NCBI GenBank assembly: GCA_002701395.1
Contig: NZVC01000011.1
Coordinates: forward strand, 1-64,000
Source: Maritimibacter sp.
GTDB taxonomy: Bacteria > Pseudomonadota > Alphaproteobacteria > Rhodobacterales > Rhodobacteraceae
Direction: 5' to 3'
DNA length: 64,000 nt
Shown: piece by piece, positions 1 to 8,665 of the stretch
How positions within the stretch are numbered: the first letter of the stretch is position 1
Layout of the letters: each line of letters opens with the position of its first letter
The notes under the pieces: model-generated
What the model was told of the DNA's origin: nothing
Database searches by the model: none
The model's input: the letters and a program-made list of their open reading frames with translations, nothing else
Program-made: the position numbers and the translations under genes

Positions 1-9
1 CCAAGAGAG

Positions 10-1200
10 ATGGCGAAGGACGTATTTGAAAGGACAAAGCCTCACGTTAATGTTGGAACGATCGGCCACGTTGACCATGGCAAGACAACTTTAACCGCGG
101 CGATCACCCAGACCCTTGCCAGCCAGGGGCTGGCTACCGAGCGTTCTTTTGACTCCATCGATAATGCTCCGGAAGAGCGGGAACGCGGAATTACCATCAA
201 TACCGCGCATGTGGAGTACGAGACGGAAAACCGCCACTACGCGCACGTCGACTGTCCCGGCCACGCCGACTACGTGAAGAACATGATCACCGGTGCGGCC
301 CAGATGGACGGCGCGATCCTGGTTGTGAACGCGGCTGACGGCCCGATGCCGCAGACACGCGAGCACATCCTGCTGGCCCGTCAGGTCGGCGTTCCGGCGC
401 TGGTCGTGTTCCTGAACAAAGTCGACCAGGTGGACGACGAGGAACTGCTCGAGCTGGTCGAGATGGAAGTTCGCGAACTGCTGAGCTCGTACGACTTCCC
501 GGGCGACGACATTCCGATCATTGCCGGTTCGGCTCTGGCCGCGATGGAAGGCAACAACCCGGAAATCGGCGAAGAGAAGATCAAAGAGCTTCTCGCCGCT
601 GTCGACGACTACATCCCGACCCCCGAGCGTGCTGTCGACCAGCCGTTCCTGATGCCGATCGAAGACGTGTTCTCGATCTCAGGCCGCGGTACCGTTGTGA
701 CCGGCCGTGTCGAGCGTGGCGTTGTGAACGTGGGCGACGAACTTGAAATCGTCGGCATCAAGGACACCAAGAAGACGACCTGCACCGGCGTCGAGATGTT
801 CCGCAAGCTGCTGGACCGCGGTGAAGCCGGCGACAACATCGGCGCGCTGCTGCGCGGCATCGACCGTGAAGGCGTCGAGCGTGGTCAGGTTCTGTGTAAG
901 CCGGGTTCGGTGAAGCCGCACACGAAGTTCAAGGCCGAAGCCTACATCCTCACCAAAGAGGAAGGTGGCCGTCACACGCCGTTCTTCGCGAACTACCGTC
1001 CGCAGTTCTACTTCCGGACCACGGACGTGACCGGCACCGTGACGCTGGCCGAAGGCACCGAGATGGTGATGCCGGGCGACAACGTGTCGTTCTCGGTTGA
1101 ACTGATCGCGCCGATCGCGATGGAAAACGGCCTGCGCTTCGCCATCCGCGAAGGCGGCCGCACCGTCGGCGCCGGCGTCGTGTCGGAAATCGTCGAGTAA
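10..1200 (+). CDS. tuf: Elongation factor Tu (chimeric N-terminus)
   Basis: EF-Tu is the GTPase that brings aminoacyl-tRNA to the ribosome. The 396-residue product is complete: P-loop GHVDHGKT at residues 19-26, DCPGHAD at 81-87, NKVD near 136-139, then both beta-barrel domains ending in VSEIVE. From about residue 75 on it is a normal Rhodobacterales EF-Tu. The first ~70 residues are not: they carry [12 protein letters not shown] and GITIN, where alphaproteobacterial EF-Tu usually has a form five residues shorter with YDQIDGAPEE and GITIS. Codons in this part (TTA, AGG, ACA, GTA, TCT, TTT) also differ from the GC-ending codons that follow. Only nine bases precede the start, so its usual upstream context cannot be seen. 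It is followed by a terminator, so it ends its transcript. Confidence 0.96.
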   Translation: MAKDVFERTKPHVNVGTIGHVDHGKTTLTAAITQTLASQGLATERSFDSIDNAPEERERGITINTAHVEYETENRHYAHVDCPGHADYVKNMITGAAQMDGAILVVNAADGPMPQTREHILLARQVGVPALVVFLNKVDQVDDEELLELVEMEVRELLSSYDFPGDDIPIIAGSALAAMEGNNPEIGEEKIKELLAAVDDYIPTPERAVDQPFLMPIEDVFSISGRGTVVTGRVERGVVNVGDELEIVGIKDTKKTTCTGVEMFRKLLDRGEAGDNIGALLRGIDREGVERGQVLCKPGSVKPHTKFKAEAYILTKEEGGRHTPFFANYRPQFYFRTTDVTGTVTLAEGTEMVMPGDNVSFSVELIAPIAMENGLRFAIREGGRTVGAGVVSEIVE

Positions 1201-1224
1201 TCGACGCGCCTGCAAGACATTCGG

Positions 1225-1261
1225 AAACGGCCCGCGCATCCCGCGCGGGCCGTTTTCTTTT
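1225..1261 (+). terminator. Rho-independent terminator after tuf
   Basis: A perfect 12-bp stem (1225-1236 with 1244-1255) closes a 7-base loop and is followed by TTTTCTTTT. It lies 25 bases after the tuf stop codon, so it should end the tuf transcript before zntB. Confidence 0.9.
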
Positions 1262-1276
1262 GCGCCGCCGCCCCAC

Positions 1277-1298
1277 GGCGCTAGATGTGGCGCTAGAT
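1277..1298. promoter_or_regulatory. Tandem 10-bp direct repeat upstream of zntB
   Basis: GGCGCTAGAT occurs at 1277-1286 and again at 1289-1298, a 12-bp period, 29 bases before the zntB start. Paired sites in this position could bind a regulator. No family can be assigned from sequence alone. Confidence 0.3.
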
Positions 1299-1326
1299 AC
1301 TGGGTCCAATGCAAAAGTGACCGGCC

Positions 1327-2337
1327 ATGAGTGATCACATCCTTTTCGCCCACAGCCTGAACGGCGCCACACCCGGCTCCGAACTGACCGGACAGGCCGT
1401 CGCGGACTCGCTCGAAGCGCCGGAACTGGCATGGGTTCACATGAACGCGGGCGACCCCGCCACCGCCGCGTGGATCGAGACCCACATGTCCTACCTGCCG
1501 CTGGCCGTGCGCCACGCGCTGGTGGCCGACGCCACCCGGCCCCGCGTCAGTTTTCACGGCGACGGCGCGATGATCTTCCTGCGCGGCCTGAACACCAACC
1601 CGGGGTCCGAACCCGAGGACATGGTCTCGCTGCGGATCTGGATCGATCCCGCCCGCATCGTCACCCTGTCGCTGCGCCAGCTGGCCGCGGTCCGCGAATT
1701 GCGCCAGTCCGTCGCCGACGGCACCGGCCCGCAGGATGCCGGAACCTTCCTCGCCGACATCGCCGCCCGCCTGAACGCGCGGATCGTCGACCGGGTCGAC
1801 GTGCTGGACGACGATGGCGAGCGCATCGAACAGGCCGTGCTGTCGGACGAGGCAGACCCCGGCACGCTGCGCCCGCAGATCACCGACATCCGGCAGGAAC
1901 TCGTCGACCTGCGCCGCTACCTGCGGCCGCAACGGGACGCGCTGGGACAGCTTGTCGGCGACCGCCTGTCTTTCCTCGAAGGCGAGGCGCGGCTCGAACT
2001 TGCCGAACAGCAGGACGTGCTGACCCGCACGGTGGAAGATCTCGAAGGCCTGTCCGAACGCCTGCTGGTCGCCCGCGACGAGATCGCCAGCGCCCATTCC
2101 GACCGGCTGAACCGCAATCTCTACATCCTGTCCGTCATCTCGGCGGTGTTCCTGCCGCTCAGCTTTCTGACCGGCCTGCTGGGAATCAACGTGGGCGGCA
2201 TCCCCGGCACCGCCGATGGCGACGCCTTCGGGAAGGTGACCGCCGCGCTCGGCGGGTTTCTGGTGCTGCAAGTGCTGGTGCTTTGGCGGATGCGCTGGGT
2301 CAACGTCCCGGCCCGCTGGCGGCGCCAGCGCAAGTAA
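1327..2337 (+). CDS. zntB: ZntB/CorA-family zinc or divalent cation transporter
   Basis: This 336-residue inner-membrane protein has the CorA/ZntB layout: a long soluble cytoplasmic domain rich in charged helices, then two membrane helices at the C-terminus (about 262-284 and 303-323). The pore motif after the first helix reads GIN followed by VGGIPG, which is the ZntB variant of the GMN motif of CorA magnesium channels. Zinc or a similar divalent cation is therefore more likely than magnesium as substrate. It stands alone between the tuf terminator and tRNA-Trp. The start is the ATG after a weak purine stretch. The substrate is inferred from the motif only. Confidence 0.88.
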   Translation: MSDHILFAHSLNGATPGSELTGQAVADSLEAPELAWVHMNAGDPATAAWIETHMSYLPLAVRHALVADATRPRVSFHGDGAMIFLRGLNTNPGSEPEDMVSLRIWIDPARIVTLSLRQLAAVRELRQSVADGTGPQDAGTFLADIAARLNARIVDRVDVLDDDGERIEQAVLSDEADPGTLRPQITDIRQELVDLRRYLRPQRDALGQLVGDRLSFLEGEARLELAEQQDVLTRTVEDLEGLSERLLVARDEIASAHSDRLNRNLYILSVISAVFLPLSFLTGLLGINVGGIPGTADGDAFGKVTAALGGFLVLQVLVLWRMRWVNVPARWRRQRK

Positions 2338-2422
2338 CGCGCGGGACGACCGGATTTCGCCGCCAAGCCCCCGGATTGCTCTTGCTTTTGCCGCGGGGAA
2401 TGCGTACCCAGCAGGCCGGCCT

Positions 2423-2498
2423 AGGGGTGTAGCTCAGTTGGTAGAGCATCGGTCTCCAAAACCGAGGGTCGTGGGTTCGAGTCCCTCCGCCCCTGCCA
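2423..2498 (+). tRNA. trnW: tRNA-Trp (anticodon CCA)
   Basis: A full cloverleaf can be drawn: acceptor AGGGGTG paired with CGCCCCT, D-arm with GTTGGTA, anticodon loop CTCCAAA with CCA, and T-arm GTGGGTTCGAGTCCC. The 3' CCA is encoded. In many Rhodobacterales a tRNA-Trp after tuf leads into secE-nusG; here a ribokinase on the other strand follows instead. Confidence 0.96.
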
Positions 2499-2515
2499 GG
2501 CCGCTTCCGAAGACA

Positions 2516-2570
2516 CGCAGACAACAGATCGCCGCCACGGCGGCCGGCACGTCTGCGCCTTCTTCTCTTT
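2516..2570 (+). terminator. Terminator after tRNA-Trp, entering repeat copy 1
   Basis: CGCAGAC (2516-2522) pairs with GTCTGCG (2551-2557) around an inner GC-rich hairpin, and the pyrimidine tract CTTCTTCTCTTT follows at once. The same tract begins the dispersed element described in the next entry. Confidence 0.6.
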
Positions 2571-2621
2571 CCAAGTACCTCGGGGGAGTCGCACCAAAGG
2601 TGCGACGGGGGCAGCGCCCCC
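2558..2621 (+). repeat. Two-hairpin convergent-gene element, copy 1
   Basis: After a CTTCTTCTCTTT tract comes TACCTCGGGGGAG, then hairpin 1 (GTCGCACC, loop AAA, GGTGCGAC) and hairpin 2 (GGGGGC, loop AGC, GCCCCC). It sits between tRNA-Trp on the plus strand and the ribokinase gene on the minus strand. Four further copies in the window have the same order and orientation but different hairpin 1 sequences. Confidence 0.85.
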
Positions 2622-2643
2622 ATCGCCGGTCGCGAACCGCGCG

Positions 2644-3564
2644 TCAGCCCGCCAGCAGCGCCTCGATCTCGTCCCGCGACGGCATCGACGGCGCCGTGCC
2701 GGGACGGGTCACGGAAATCGACGCGCAGGCACAGCCAAAGCGCATCGCCTCGACAGGGTCCATTCCTTCCGCCAGCCCGGTGGCGAAAGCGCCGTTGAAC
2801 GCGTCGCCGGCGCCCGTCGTCTCGACGACCTTGCCCACCGGGAACACCGGAACGTGCTCGGACCGCGTCGCGTCGTGGTACAGCGCGCCCTTTTCGCCCA
2901 GCGTGATGATCGCGGCCTTCGCACCGCGCGCCAGCAGCATTTCCGCCGCGGCCTGCGCTTCCTCGACGGTCGTCACCGGAAGTCCGGTGATCGCCTCGGC
3001 CTCGGATTCGTTCGGCGTGACGTAATCGCACAGCGCCAGCATCCCCTCGGGCAGCTCGGCGGCGGGCGCGGGGTTCAGGATCGTGATCGCCCCGCCCTCG
3101 CGCGCGATCTCCAGCGCACGGACGGCGGCGGGCATCGGCTGTTCAAGCTGTGTCATGAACACCGATGCGCCCGCGATCAGGTCGGCCTTGCGGTCGACGA
3201 AGGGCACGTCGATGGTCCCAGCCGCACCGGGCGAGATGATGATCGCGTTGTTGCCGGTGGCCTCTTCGATGAAGATATACGCCGCGCCGGTATAGCTGTC
3301 CTCGACCTGTTCGATCTCGGGGACGACGCCGGCGTCGGACCATGTGCTAAGCGCGATGTCGGCGAAGGCGTCCTTGCCCAGCCGGGTGATCATCCGCACG
3401 TCGCCGCCGGCCTTGGCGGCCGCGACGGACTGGTTCGAGCCCTTGCCCCCCGGACCCAGCTTGAAGCTGTTGCCAAGGATGGTCTCCCCCATCTTGGGCA
3501 TCCGTTCGGCGCGATAGGCGGTGTCGGCGACGAAAACGCCGAGGATGACGATAGGTCCGCTCAC
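2644..3564 (-). CDS. rbsK: Ribokinase (PfkB family)
   Basis: This enzyme phosphorylates D-ribose with ATP so that it can enter the pentose phosphate pathway. At 306 residues it has normal length. The substrate motif GGKGSNQ lies at 39-45 and the PfkB signature TTGAGDAFNG near 249-258, with its Asp as catalytic base. It is the last gene of a minus-strand cluster, 15 bases after the SGNH hydrolase. No ribose transporter is present, so ribose recycled from nucleosides may be the source. Another PfkB sugar kinase specificity cannot be excluded, although the GGKGSNQ motif favours ribokinase. Confidence 0.88.
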   Translation of the reverse strand: MSGPIVILGVFVADTAYRAERMPKMGETILGNSFKLGPGGKGSNQSVAAAKAGGDVRMITRLGKDAFADIALSTWSDAGVVPEIEQVEDSYTGAAYIFIEEATGNNAIIISPGAAGTIDVPFVDRKADLIAGASVFMTQLEQPMPAAVRALEIAREGGAITILNPAPAAELPEGMLALCDYVTPNESEAEAITGLPVTTVEEAQAAAEMLLARGAKAAIITLGEKGALYHDATRSEHVPVFPVGKVVETTGAGDAFNGAFATGLAEGMDPVEAMRFGCACASISVTRPGTAPSMPSRDEIEALLAG

Positions 3565-3579
3565 TGTGGTTCCTCTTTC

Positions 3580-4245
3580 TCAGGAAAATATCTGCTGTAC
3601 GGCATCGGCCATCGCCCGCCCGATCGCGGCCTGTGCGTCTGCCGTAAGGTGCACGCCGTCCACCGGGTCCGCCTGCGCGACCGGCGCAAGGTCGATGAAC
3701 CCCACGCCCAGCCGAGACGCGGCGGCCTCGAGGTGTCCGGCCAGCTCTGTCGATTTCGTTTGCGCGCCGACGAACATCGGCGCGATGGGGCCGACTTCGA
3801 TCACCGGCACCGGCGCGGCCAGAAGGACGCGGGGCGCGGCGCCGTCGGGACCGGCATCCGACGCAAGGATCGTCCGCGCCACTTTCTCCAGCCCCTTGGC
3901 GATGTCAAAGGACGTGGCAGAGAACCGGGTCTTGGTGTCGTTGGTGCCCAGCATGACGATCACAAGGTCGACGGGCAGGTGCGTCTCCAGCAGCGCCGGA
4001 AGCGCCCGCATCCCGTTCTTGTGGACCCCTTCGATGGGATCGTCGAACACGGCGGTCCGGCCCGGATGCCCTTCGGCGATCACGTCCCAGCCCGCGCCCA
4101 GCGCCCCGGCCATCACCGACGGCCAGCGGTCGGCCTTCGCGTGACGGCGACGGTCGTTCAGGAACCGAAGCGCCCGGGTGCCATGCGTGTTGCTGTCGCC
4201 GAAGCAAAGTATCGTGCGGTCCGTCACCGACCCGTCCTCCCCCAT
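3580..4245 (-). CDS. SGNH/GDSL-type esterase or lipase
   Basis: The 221-residue product has the SGNH hydrolase blocks: FGDSNTHG near residues 16-22 with the nucleophile Ser, GTNDTK near 100, and DPVDGVHL near the C-terminus carrying the catalytic Asp and His. No signal peptide is evident, so it probably acts in the cytoplasm. An alternative GTG start seven residues in (VTDRTILCFG) would give a more typical N-terminus. It is upstream of rbsK on the same strand with a 15-base gap, which suggests co-transcription. Small acyl esters or acyl-CoA are usual substrates of the family; the true substrate is unknown. Confidence 0.85.
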   Translation of the reverse strand: MGEDGSVTDRTILCFGDSNTHGTRALRFLNDRRRHAKADRWPSVMAGALGAGWDVIAEGHPGRTAVFDDPIEGVHKNGMRALPALLETHLPVDLVIVMLGTNDTKTRFSATSFDIAKGLEKVARTILASDAGPDGAAPRVLLAAPVPVIEVGPIAPMFVGAQTKSTELAGHLEAAASRLGVGFIDLAPVAQADPVDGVHLTADAQAAIGRAMADAVQQIFS

Positions 4246-4335
4246 GCGGCGGGTAAGGGTCCGCCTGCCGGACGCAGGTTAGACCACCCCGGATGCGACT
4301 GTCCATGCGCTGACGGCGCGGTCCTCGCGGAAGGA

Positions 4336-5094
4336 TCAGGCGCCCGCGAAGGCCACGCCGTCGTCCGCGATCCGCGCCAGTGTCAGCGGCCCCCCGGCAT
4401 AGGCGCCGGTATCGATCGAGATGACGCCGTCCGCGACAAGCGGCTGGTCCGTGATGGTGTGCCCGTGCACGACCCAGACGCCGTCGGTCCGCGCCATGCG
4501 CCGGAACTCCGGGTGGCCCCACATAAGGGTGCTGTTCGCCTGTGCCGCCATCGGCAGCCACGGGTCGGCGGCGGCGTGAACCACCGCGACGTTGCCGCTT
4601 TGCCACCACGCGGGCCGGGCGCGCAGCCAGTCAAGCATCTCGTCCCCCATCGCCGCGCGCAGCCGCCGCGCCATCGCGTCGCCCTCGCCCGATCCGCCCG
4701 GCGCGACCCCGAAGCTGGCCAGCGTCTGCAGCCCGCCGTGGCGCAGCCACCGCGCCGCGCTGCGGTCCGGGTCGTCCAACGCATCCAGCAGCATCGCCTC
4801 GTGGTTTCCCGCAAGGCAGATCACCGGCCCGGGCCGGGTCGACGGCAGATCCATCAGCAGGCGCAGCACCTCGGCAGAGGCCTCTCCGCGGTCCACGTAG
4901 TCCCCGACGCAGACCAGCGGCGCATCCGGCGCCTCTGTGTTGACGTGGTCGATCAGCGCGCTCAGCTTCCCGGCACATCCGTGGATGTCACCGATGGCAA
5001 AGAACGCCTCGTCCGGTGCGGGCCGCGACAGCGTGGCCACGTCAGGCGTCGTCGTGCGTCCGCGACCGCCGAAGAGTTTTCGCAACAGGCTCAT
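4336..5094 (-). CDS. PPP-family metallophosphoesterase
   Basis: The product carries the metal-binding signature of serine/threonine phosphatase and diadenosine-tetraphosphatase-like enzymes: GDIHG near residue 37, GDYVDRGE near 68, and GNHEAML near 98. A start at the ATG at 5094 (MSLLRKLFGG) is preferred over a longer frame beginning at 5136, because the extra residues are unlike the family. That gives about 252 residues. It heads the cluster metallophosphatase, SGNH hydrolase, rbsK. Protein phosphatase and nucleotide phosphatase activities are both possible. Confidence 0.85.
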   Translation of the reverse strand: MSLLRKLFGGRGRTTTPDVATLSRPAPDEAFFAIGDIHGCAGKLSALIDHVNTEAPDAPLVCVGDYVDRGEASAEVLRLLMDLPSTRPGPVICLAGNHEAMLLDALDDPDRSAARWLRHGGLQTLASFGVAPGGSGEGDAMARRLRAAMGDEMLDWLRARPAWWQSGNVAVVHAAADPWLPMAAQANSTLMWGHPEFRRMARTDGVWVVHGHTITDQPLVADGVISIDTGAYAGGPLTLARIADDGVAFAGA

Positions 5095-5194
5095 ACCCGA
5101 ACCGTAGCACCCGCCACGGTCCCGCGCAGGTGGCAATCTGCGGGGAGTTTACGGATGACAGAAGACAGCGACTGGACTATCACGCTGTCTGCGT

Positions 5195-5271
5195 GGCCCC
5201 GTGGCTCAACTGGATAGAGCAGCCCCCTCCTAAGGGGCAGGTTGCAGGTTCGAATCCTGCCGGGGTCACCA
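5195..5271 (+). tRNA. tRNA-Arg (anticodon CCT)
   Basis: Acceptor GGCCCCG pairs with CGGGGTC (one G-T pair). The D-arm is GCTCAACTGGATAGAGC, the anticodon arm GCCCC CTCCTAA GGGGC gives CCT, and the T-arm is GCAGGTTCGAATCCTGC. CCA is encoded. It reads the rare AGG codon, which is scarce in the native genes here but does occur near the start of the tuf gene. Confidence 0.96.
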
Positions 5272-5354
5272 CGCGGATCTGTGACACCTGCCCTTGCCGT
5301 TCCCGGCGCTGCGGGTCATTCTGTCCACTTCACCGCACCGAGACACCCCGACAG

Positions 5355-6227
5355 ATGCCCGATACGGACCAGCCGCGATACCTGACCACCAAGGAAGTGG
5401 CCGAGCTTTTGCGGGTGCGCGAACGCAAGGTCTATGACCTTGCCGCCGCCGACGAGATCCCGCACCGGCGTATTACCGGCAAGCTGCTGTTCCCCGCCGA
5501 TGAGATCCATACGTGGATCGAGGGCGGCGACGGCGGCGTGGCCGGGCCGCGACCGGATGTGGTCGCGGGCTCGCACGATCCGCTGCTGGACTGGGCGATC
5601 CGCGAAAGCGGCGCCGGGCTTGCAACGCTGACGGATGGCAGCCTTGACGGGCTGGACCGGTTCGCCGGTGGACACGCTGCGGCGGCCGGGATGCACGTTC
5701 CCGAAGACGGCGGCTGGAACGTCGGCACCGTGACCGCACGCGGACTGGGCGGCTGCGTGCTGATCGGGTGGGCGGTGCGGGCGCGCGGCATCCTGCTGGC
5801 GCCGCAGCTTGCCGATGCGGTCAAGGTTATCGCGGACCTGAAGGGCCGCCGTGTCGCGCTGCGGCAGGACGGCGCCGGCGCCGCCGCGCTGCTGGACAGG
5901 CTGTTGGCAGAGGCCGGGATGACCCGCGACGATCTGGTCCCCAGCGGCACCGTGGCGCGCACCGAAAGCGATGCCGCCGCCGCCGTGTCGGCGGGCGAGG
6001 CCGAAGCGGCGCTTGGCATCGGCGCGATGGCGCGCCAGTTCGGTCTGGGGTTCGTGCCGCTGGTCGAGGAAAACTACGACCTGTTGGTCGACCGGCGCGC
6101 GTGGTTCACGCCGCCGTTCCAGCGGCTGATGGCCTTCACCGGTTCCGACAGTTTCCGTGCGAAGGCAGACGCACTCGGCGGTTACGACCTGACGGACGCG
6201 GGCGCGGTGCGGTGGCTGTCGCGCTGA
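5355..6227 (+). CDS. HTH regulator fused to a substrate-binding domain
   Basis: Residues ~8-55 form an excisionase-type helix-turn-helix (YLTTKEVAELLRVRERKVYD followed by a basic wing ending in FPADEIHTWI). The rest (~70-290) resembles a type-2 periplasmic binding protein kept in the cytoplasm, with DLKGRRVALRQDGAGAAALL as a typical ligand-hinge region. The start is the ATG at 5355, after tRNA-Arg; a longer open frame upstream runs through the tRNA and is not real. It is convergent with tupA. Proteins of this design next to molybdate/tungstate transporters are thought to sense the anion and control the operon. That role is inference here. Confidence 0.8.
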   Translation: MPDTDQPRYLTTKEVAELLRVRERKVYDLAAADEIPHRRITGKLLFPADEIHTWIEGGDGGVAGPRPDVVAGSHDPLLDWAIRESGAGLATLTDGSLDGLDRFAGGHAAAAGMHVPEDGGWNVGTVTARGLGGCVLIGWAVRARGILLAPQLADAVKVIADLKGRRVALRQDGAGAAALLDRLLAEAGMTRDDLVPSGTVARTESDAAAAVSAGEAEAALGIGAMARQFGLGFVPLVEENYDLLVDRRAWFTPPFQRLMAFTGSDSFRAKADALGGYDLTDAGAVRWLSR

Positions 6228-6248
6228 CAGCGTTCCACCGGCACAAGG

Positions 6249-6283
6249 GCCCCGGCGCGCGTGTCTGAGGCGCGCGCCGGGGC
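6249..6283. terminator. Strong hairpin between convergent regulator and tupA
   Basis: A 13-bp perfect GC stem (6249-6261 with 6271-6283) closes a 9-base loop. It lies 21 bases past the regulator stop and 17 bases past the tupA stop on the other strand. There is no T-run, so it may be a bidirectional stop that needs Rho, or a 3'-end stabiliser. Confidence 0.6.
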
Positions 6284-6300
6284 AGTTCGGAAAGCAGACC

Positions 6301-7128
6301 TTACATCGCGCCGGAATTGGCGTTGGGGAAGAAGAGCTGCTGACCATCGACCGTGTAGGCAGCAATGGCGTCCTGCCCCTCGGCCGAGATGATCCAGTCG
6401 ACGAACTGCTGACCAAGGTCGGCCTTCACGTTCGGGTGCGCCTCGGGGTTCACAAGGCTGATGCCGTACTGGTTGAACATCTTCTCGTCGCCCTCGACCT
6501 GGATGACGTAGTCACCCTTGTTGCCGAACGCGATCCACGTGGCGCGGTCGGTCAGGGCGTAGGCGCCCATTCCGGTCGCGGCGTTCAGGGTCGCGCCCAT
6601 GCCCGACCCCGTCTCGCGGTACCAGCCGCCCGACGCTGCGGAAATGTCGACGTCGGTTTCGCCCCACAGGCGCAACTCGGCCTTGTGGGTGCCGCTGTCG
6701 TCCCCGCGCGACGCGAAGGGCGCCTCGGCCTCGGCGATCATCGCCATGGCGGCGGTCACATCGGACATGCCGCCCACACCCGCAGGGTCGCCTGCCGGAC
6801 CGACGATAACGAAGTCGTTGTACATCACGTCGAACCGCTCGACCCCGTCGCCATCGGCGACGAACTTCTCTTCGGCGGGCTTGGCGTGGACGAACAGAAC
6901 GTCACCGTCGCCATTCGCCGCGTTCTTGATCGCCTGCCCGGTGCCGACGGCGACGACGCGGACTTCGATGCCGGTCTTGTCGGTGAAGATCGGCAGAAGA
7001 TAGTCGAACAGTCCCGAGTTCTGGGTCGATGTCGTCGACTGGACGATGATGAAGCTATCGTCCTGCGCCAGCGCGGGCGCGCTGAAGGCAAGCGCTGCGG
7101 CAAGGCCGAGAAATGCGCGTCTGATCAT
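6301..7128 (-). CDS. tupA: Tungstate ABC transporter, substrate-binding protein
   Basis: The product has 275 residues and a signal peptide ending at ALAQ (about residue 21). The mature N-terminus contains STTSTQNSGLFDYLLP, the TupA anion-binding signature that separates tungstate binders from ModA. A second anion-contact region follows the segment GTGQAIKNAANGDGDVLFVH. It captures tungstate in the periplasm and passes it to TupB. It is the last gene of the minus-strand tupB-tupC-tupA operon, 31 bases after tupC. Tungstate is needed for W-enzymes such as some formate dehydrogenases. Confidence 0.93.
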   Translation of the reverse strand: MIRRAFLGLAAALAFSAPALAQDDSFIIVQSTTSTQNSGLFDYLLPIFTDKTGIEVRVVAVGTGQAIKNAANGDGDVLFVHAKPAEEKFVADGDGVERFDVMYNDFVIVGPAGDPAGVGGMSDVTAAMAMIAEAEAPFASRGDDSGTHKAELRLWGETDVDISAASGGWYRETGSGMGATLNAATGMGAYALTDRATWIAFGNKGDYVIQVEGDEKMFNQYGISLVNPEAHPNVKADLGQQFVDWIISAEGQDAIAAYTVDGQQLFFPNANSGAM

Positions 7129-7159
7129 TGGGTCGTCTCCCTTGGGTCTTTGGGTAGGG

Positions 7160-7927
7160 TCAATCGGAAAGGCACAGCCGCCCGTCCAGCCAAGCCTTCG
7201 CGGCCTCGGACCGGGGCATGTCGAGTACGCGACCAGCGGGTCCGTACTCGGCGATGCGGCCGTTGTGCATGAAGATCACGTCATCCCCCAACCGCCGGGC
7301 CTGCCCTGCGTCGTGAGTGATCATGACGATGGCGACGCCCGCAGCGTGGGCGGCATTCACCAGCTCCTCGACCGCGTGGGTCGAGGCGGGGTCAAGGCTG
7401 GCGGTGGGTTCGTCGAGGAACAGAACCTCGGGCGCGGTGGACAGGGCGCGGGCAATGGCAAGCCGTTGCTGCTCGCCGCCGGACAGGACACGGGCGGGGC
7501 GGTTAGCCAGATCGGTCAGGCGCGCGCGCTCCAGCGCCTCGGCCACACGATGCGCGCGTTCGCTGCCGCGGATGCCGCGAACGCCCAGCGCGAACCGCAG
7601 GTTGCCCAGCACGGACCGGCGCAGCATCACGGGACGCTGGAATACCATCGCCTGCGCGCGCCGCGCGGCGCGGTCCAGCGGCCGACCGTGCCACAGCACC
7701 TCGCCCTCTGCAGGCTGGATCAGCCCGTGCAGCAAACGCAGGAACAGGCTTTTGCCCGCCCCGTTCGCGCCCATCACCAACGTGCGCCGCCCCGGCCGGA
7801 TGCCCGCCGTCACACCGGACACCAGCCTGCGCCCGCCAGCGTCATAGCTGACGCCCCGCGCGGTCAGCACCGGCTCTGGCAGCGGCATGTCCTCGGTCTC
7901 GGCGCGGGGTTGGACCAGCTCAAGCAT
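7160..7927 (-). CDS. tupC: Tungstate ABC transporter, ATP-binding protein
   Basis: This is a 255-residue ABC ATPase: Walker A GANGAGKS near residue 55, signature LSGGEQQRLAIARAL, Walker B VLFLDEPTAS, and a switch histidine in MITHD. It powers tungstate import from the cytoplasmic face of TupB. The ATG at 7927 overlaps the end of tupB by 8 bases, indicating translational coupling. A downstream Met (MPLPEPVLTARGVSYD) could also start the protein, since the first 13 residues are not part of the fold. Confidence 0.92.
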   Translation of the reverse strand: MLELVQPRAETEDMPLPEPVLTARGVSYDAGGRRLVSGVTAGIRPGRRTLVMGANGAGKSLFLRLLHGLIQPAEGEVLWHGRPLDRAARRAQAMVFQRPVMLRRSVLGNLRFALGVRGIRGSERAHRVAEALERARLTDLANRPARVLSGGEQQRLAIARALSTAPEVLFLDEPTASLDPASTHAVEELVNAAHAAGVAIVMITHDAGQARRLGDDVIFMHNGRIAEYGPAGRVLDMPRSEAAKAWLDGRLCLSD

Positions 7928-8627
7928 AGACGGTCCGTCCCGCCGATGCGCGGATCGCCATGACCGCCGCGTTCACGGCCAGCGCCAGCGCCAGCAGCAC
8001 GACACCCAGCGCAAGCGCCAGATCGAGATTGCCCTTCGACGTCTCCAGCGCGATCGTCGTGGTCATCACCCGGGTGACATGGTTGATGTTGCCCCCCACG
8101 ATGATCACGGCGCCGACCTCTGCCACCGCGCGGCCAAACCCCGCAAGCGCCACGGTCAAAAGGCTGTAGCGGGCGTCCCACAACAGCGCGCCGACCCGCG
8201 CCAGAGGCCCCACGCCAAGCGACGCGAACTGTTCGGAATATTCCTGCGACAGATCCTCGACCGTCTGCCGCGTCAGCGCCGCGACGATCGGGGTCACAAG
8301 GATCGCCTGCGCGATGATCATGGCCGTGGGCGTATACAGCAACTGCAACACGCCCAGCGGCCCGGACGCCGACAACATCAGGTAAACGACAAGGCCGACG
8401 ACCACCGGCGGCAGTCCCATCAGCGCGTTCATCAGCACCGCCAGCACGGCCCGCCCCGGAAACCGGAACGCGCCCACCGCAGCGCCCAGCGGCAAACCGA
8501 TCAGGCACGATACCAGCACGGCGGTCAGCGTAACGCGCAACGACAGGCCGATGATTTCGGCAAGGGCTGGATCCCACGCCAAAATCAGGCTGAAGGCCTG
8601 CGCCAGAATGCTGCCATCCGGGGTCAT
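7920..8627 (-). CDS. tupB: Tungstate ABC transporter, permease
   Basis: The 235-residue integral membrane protein has about five to six hydrophobic helices and the EAA-type coupling loop typical of binding-protein-dependent permeases (EQFASLGVGPLARVGALLWD region, mid-protein). It forms the membrane channel with TupC and receives tungstate from TupA. It is the first gene of the operon. The 73 bases between it and the topoisomerase gene upstream hold repeated ATAAT motifs that may be the operator. Confidence 0.9.
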   Translation of the reverse strand: MTPDGSILAQAFSLILAWDPALAEIIGLSLRVTLTAVLVSCLIGLPLGAAVGAFRFPGRAVLAVLMNALMGLPPVVVGLVVYLMLSASGPLGVLQLLYTPTAMIIAQAILVTPIVAALTRQTVEDLSQEYSEQFASLGVGPLARVGALLWDARYSLLTVALAGFGRAVAEVGAVIIVGGNINHVTRVMTTTIALETSKGNLDLALALGVVLLALALAVNAAVMAIRASAGRTVYA

Positions 8628-8665
8628 GAAGTGCTATTTCTCCCTCTGCCGGGAAGAAAAGCACA

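Noticed and set aside
679-2271. 530-residue minus-strand frame across tuf and zntB
   Set aside because: It is antisense to two well-supported genes, has the biased composition of a GC-rich shadow frame and shows no domain.
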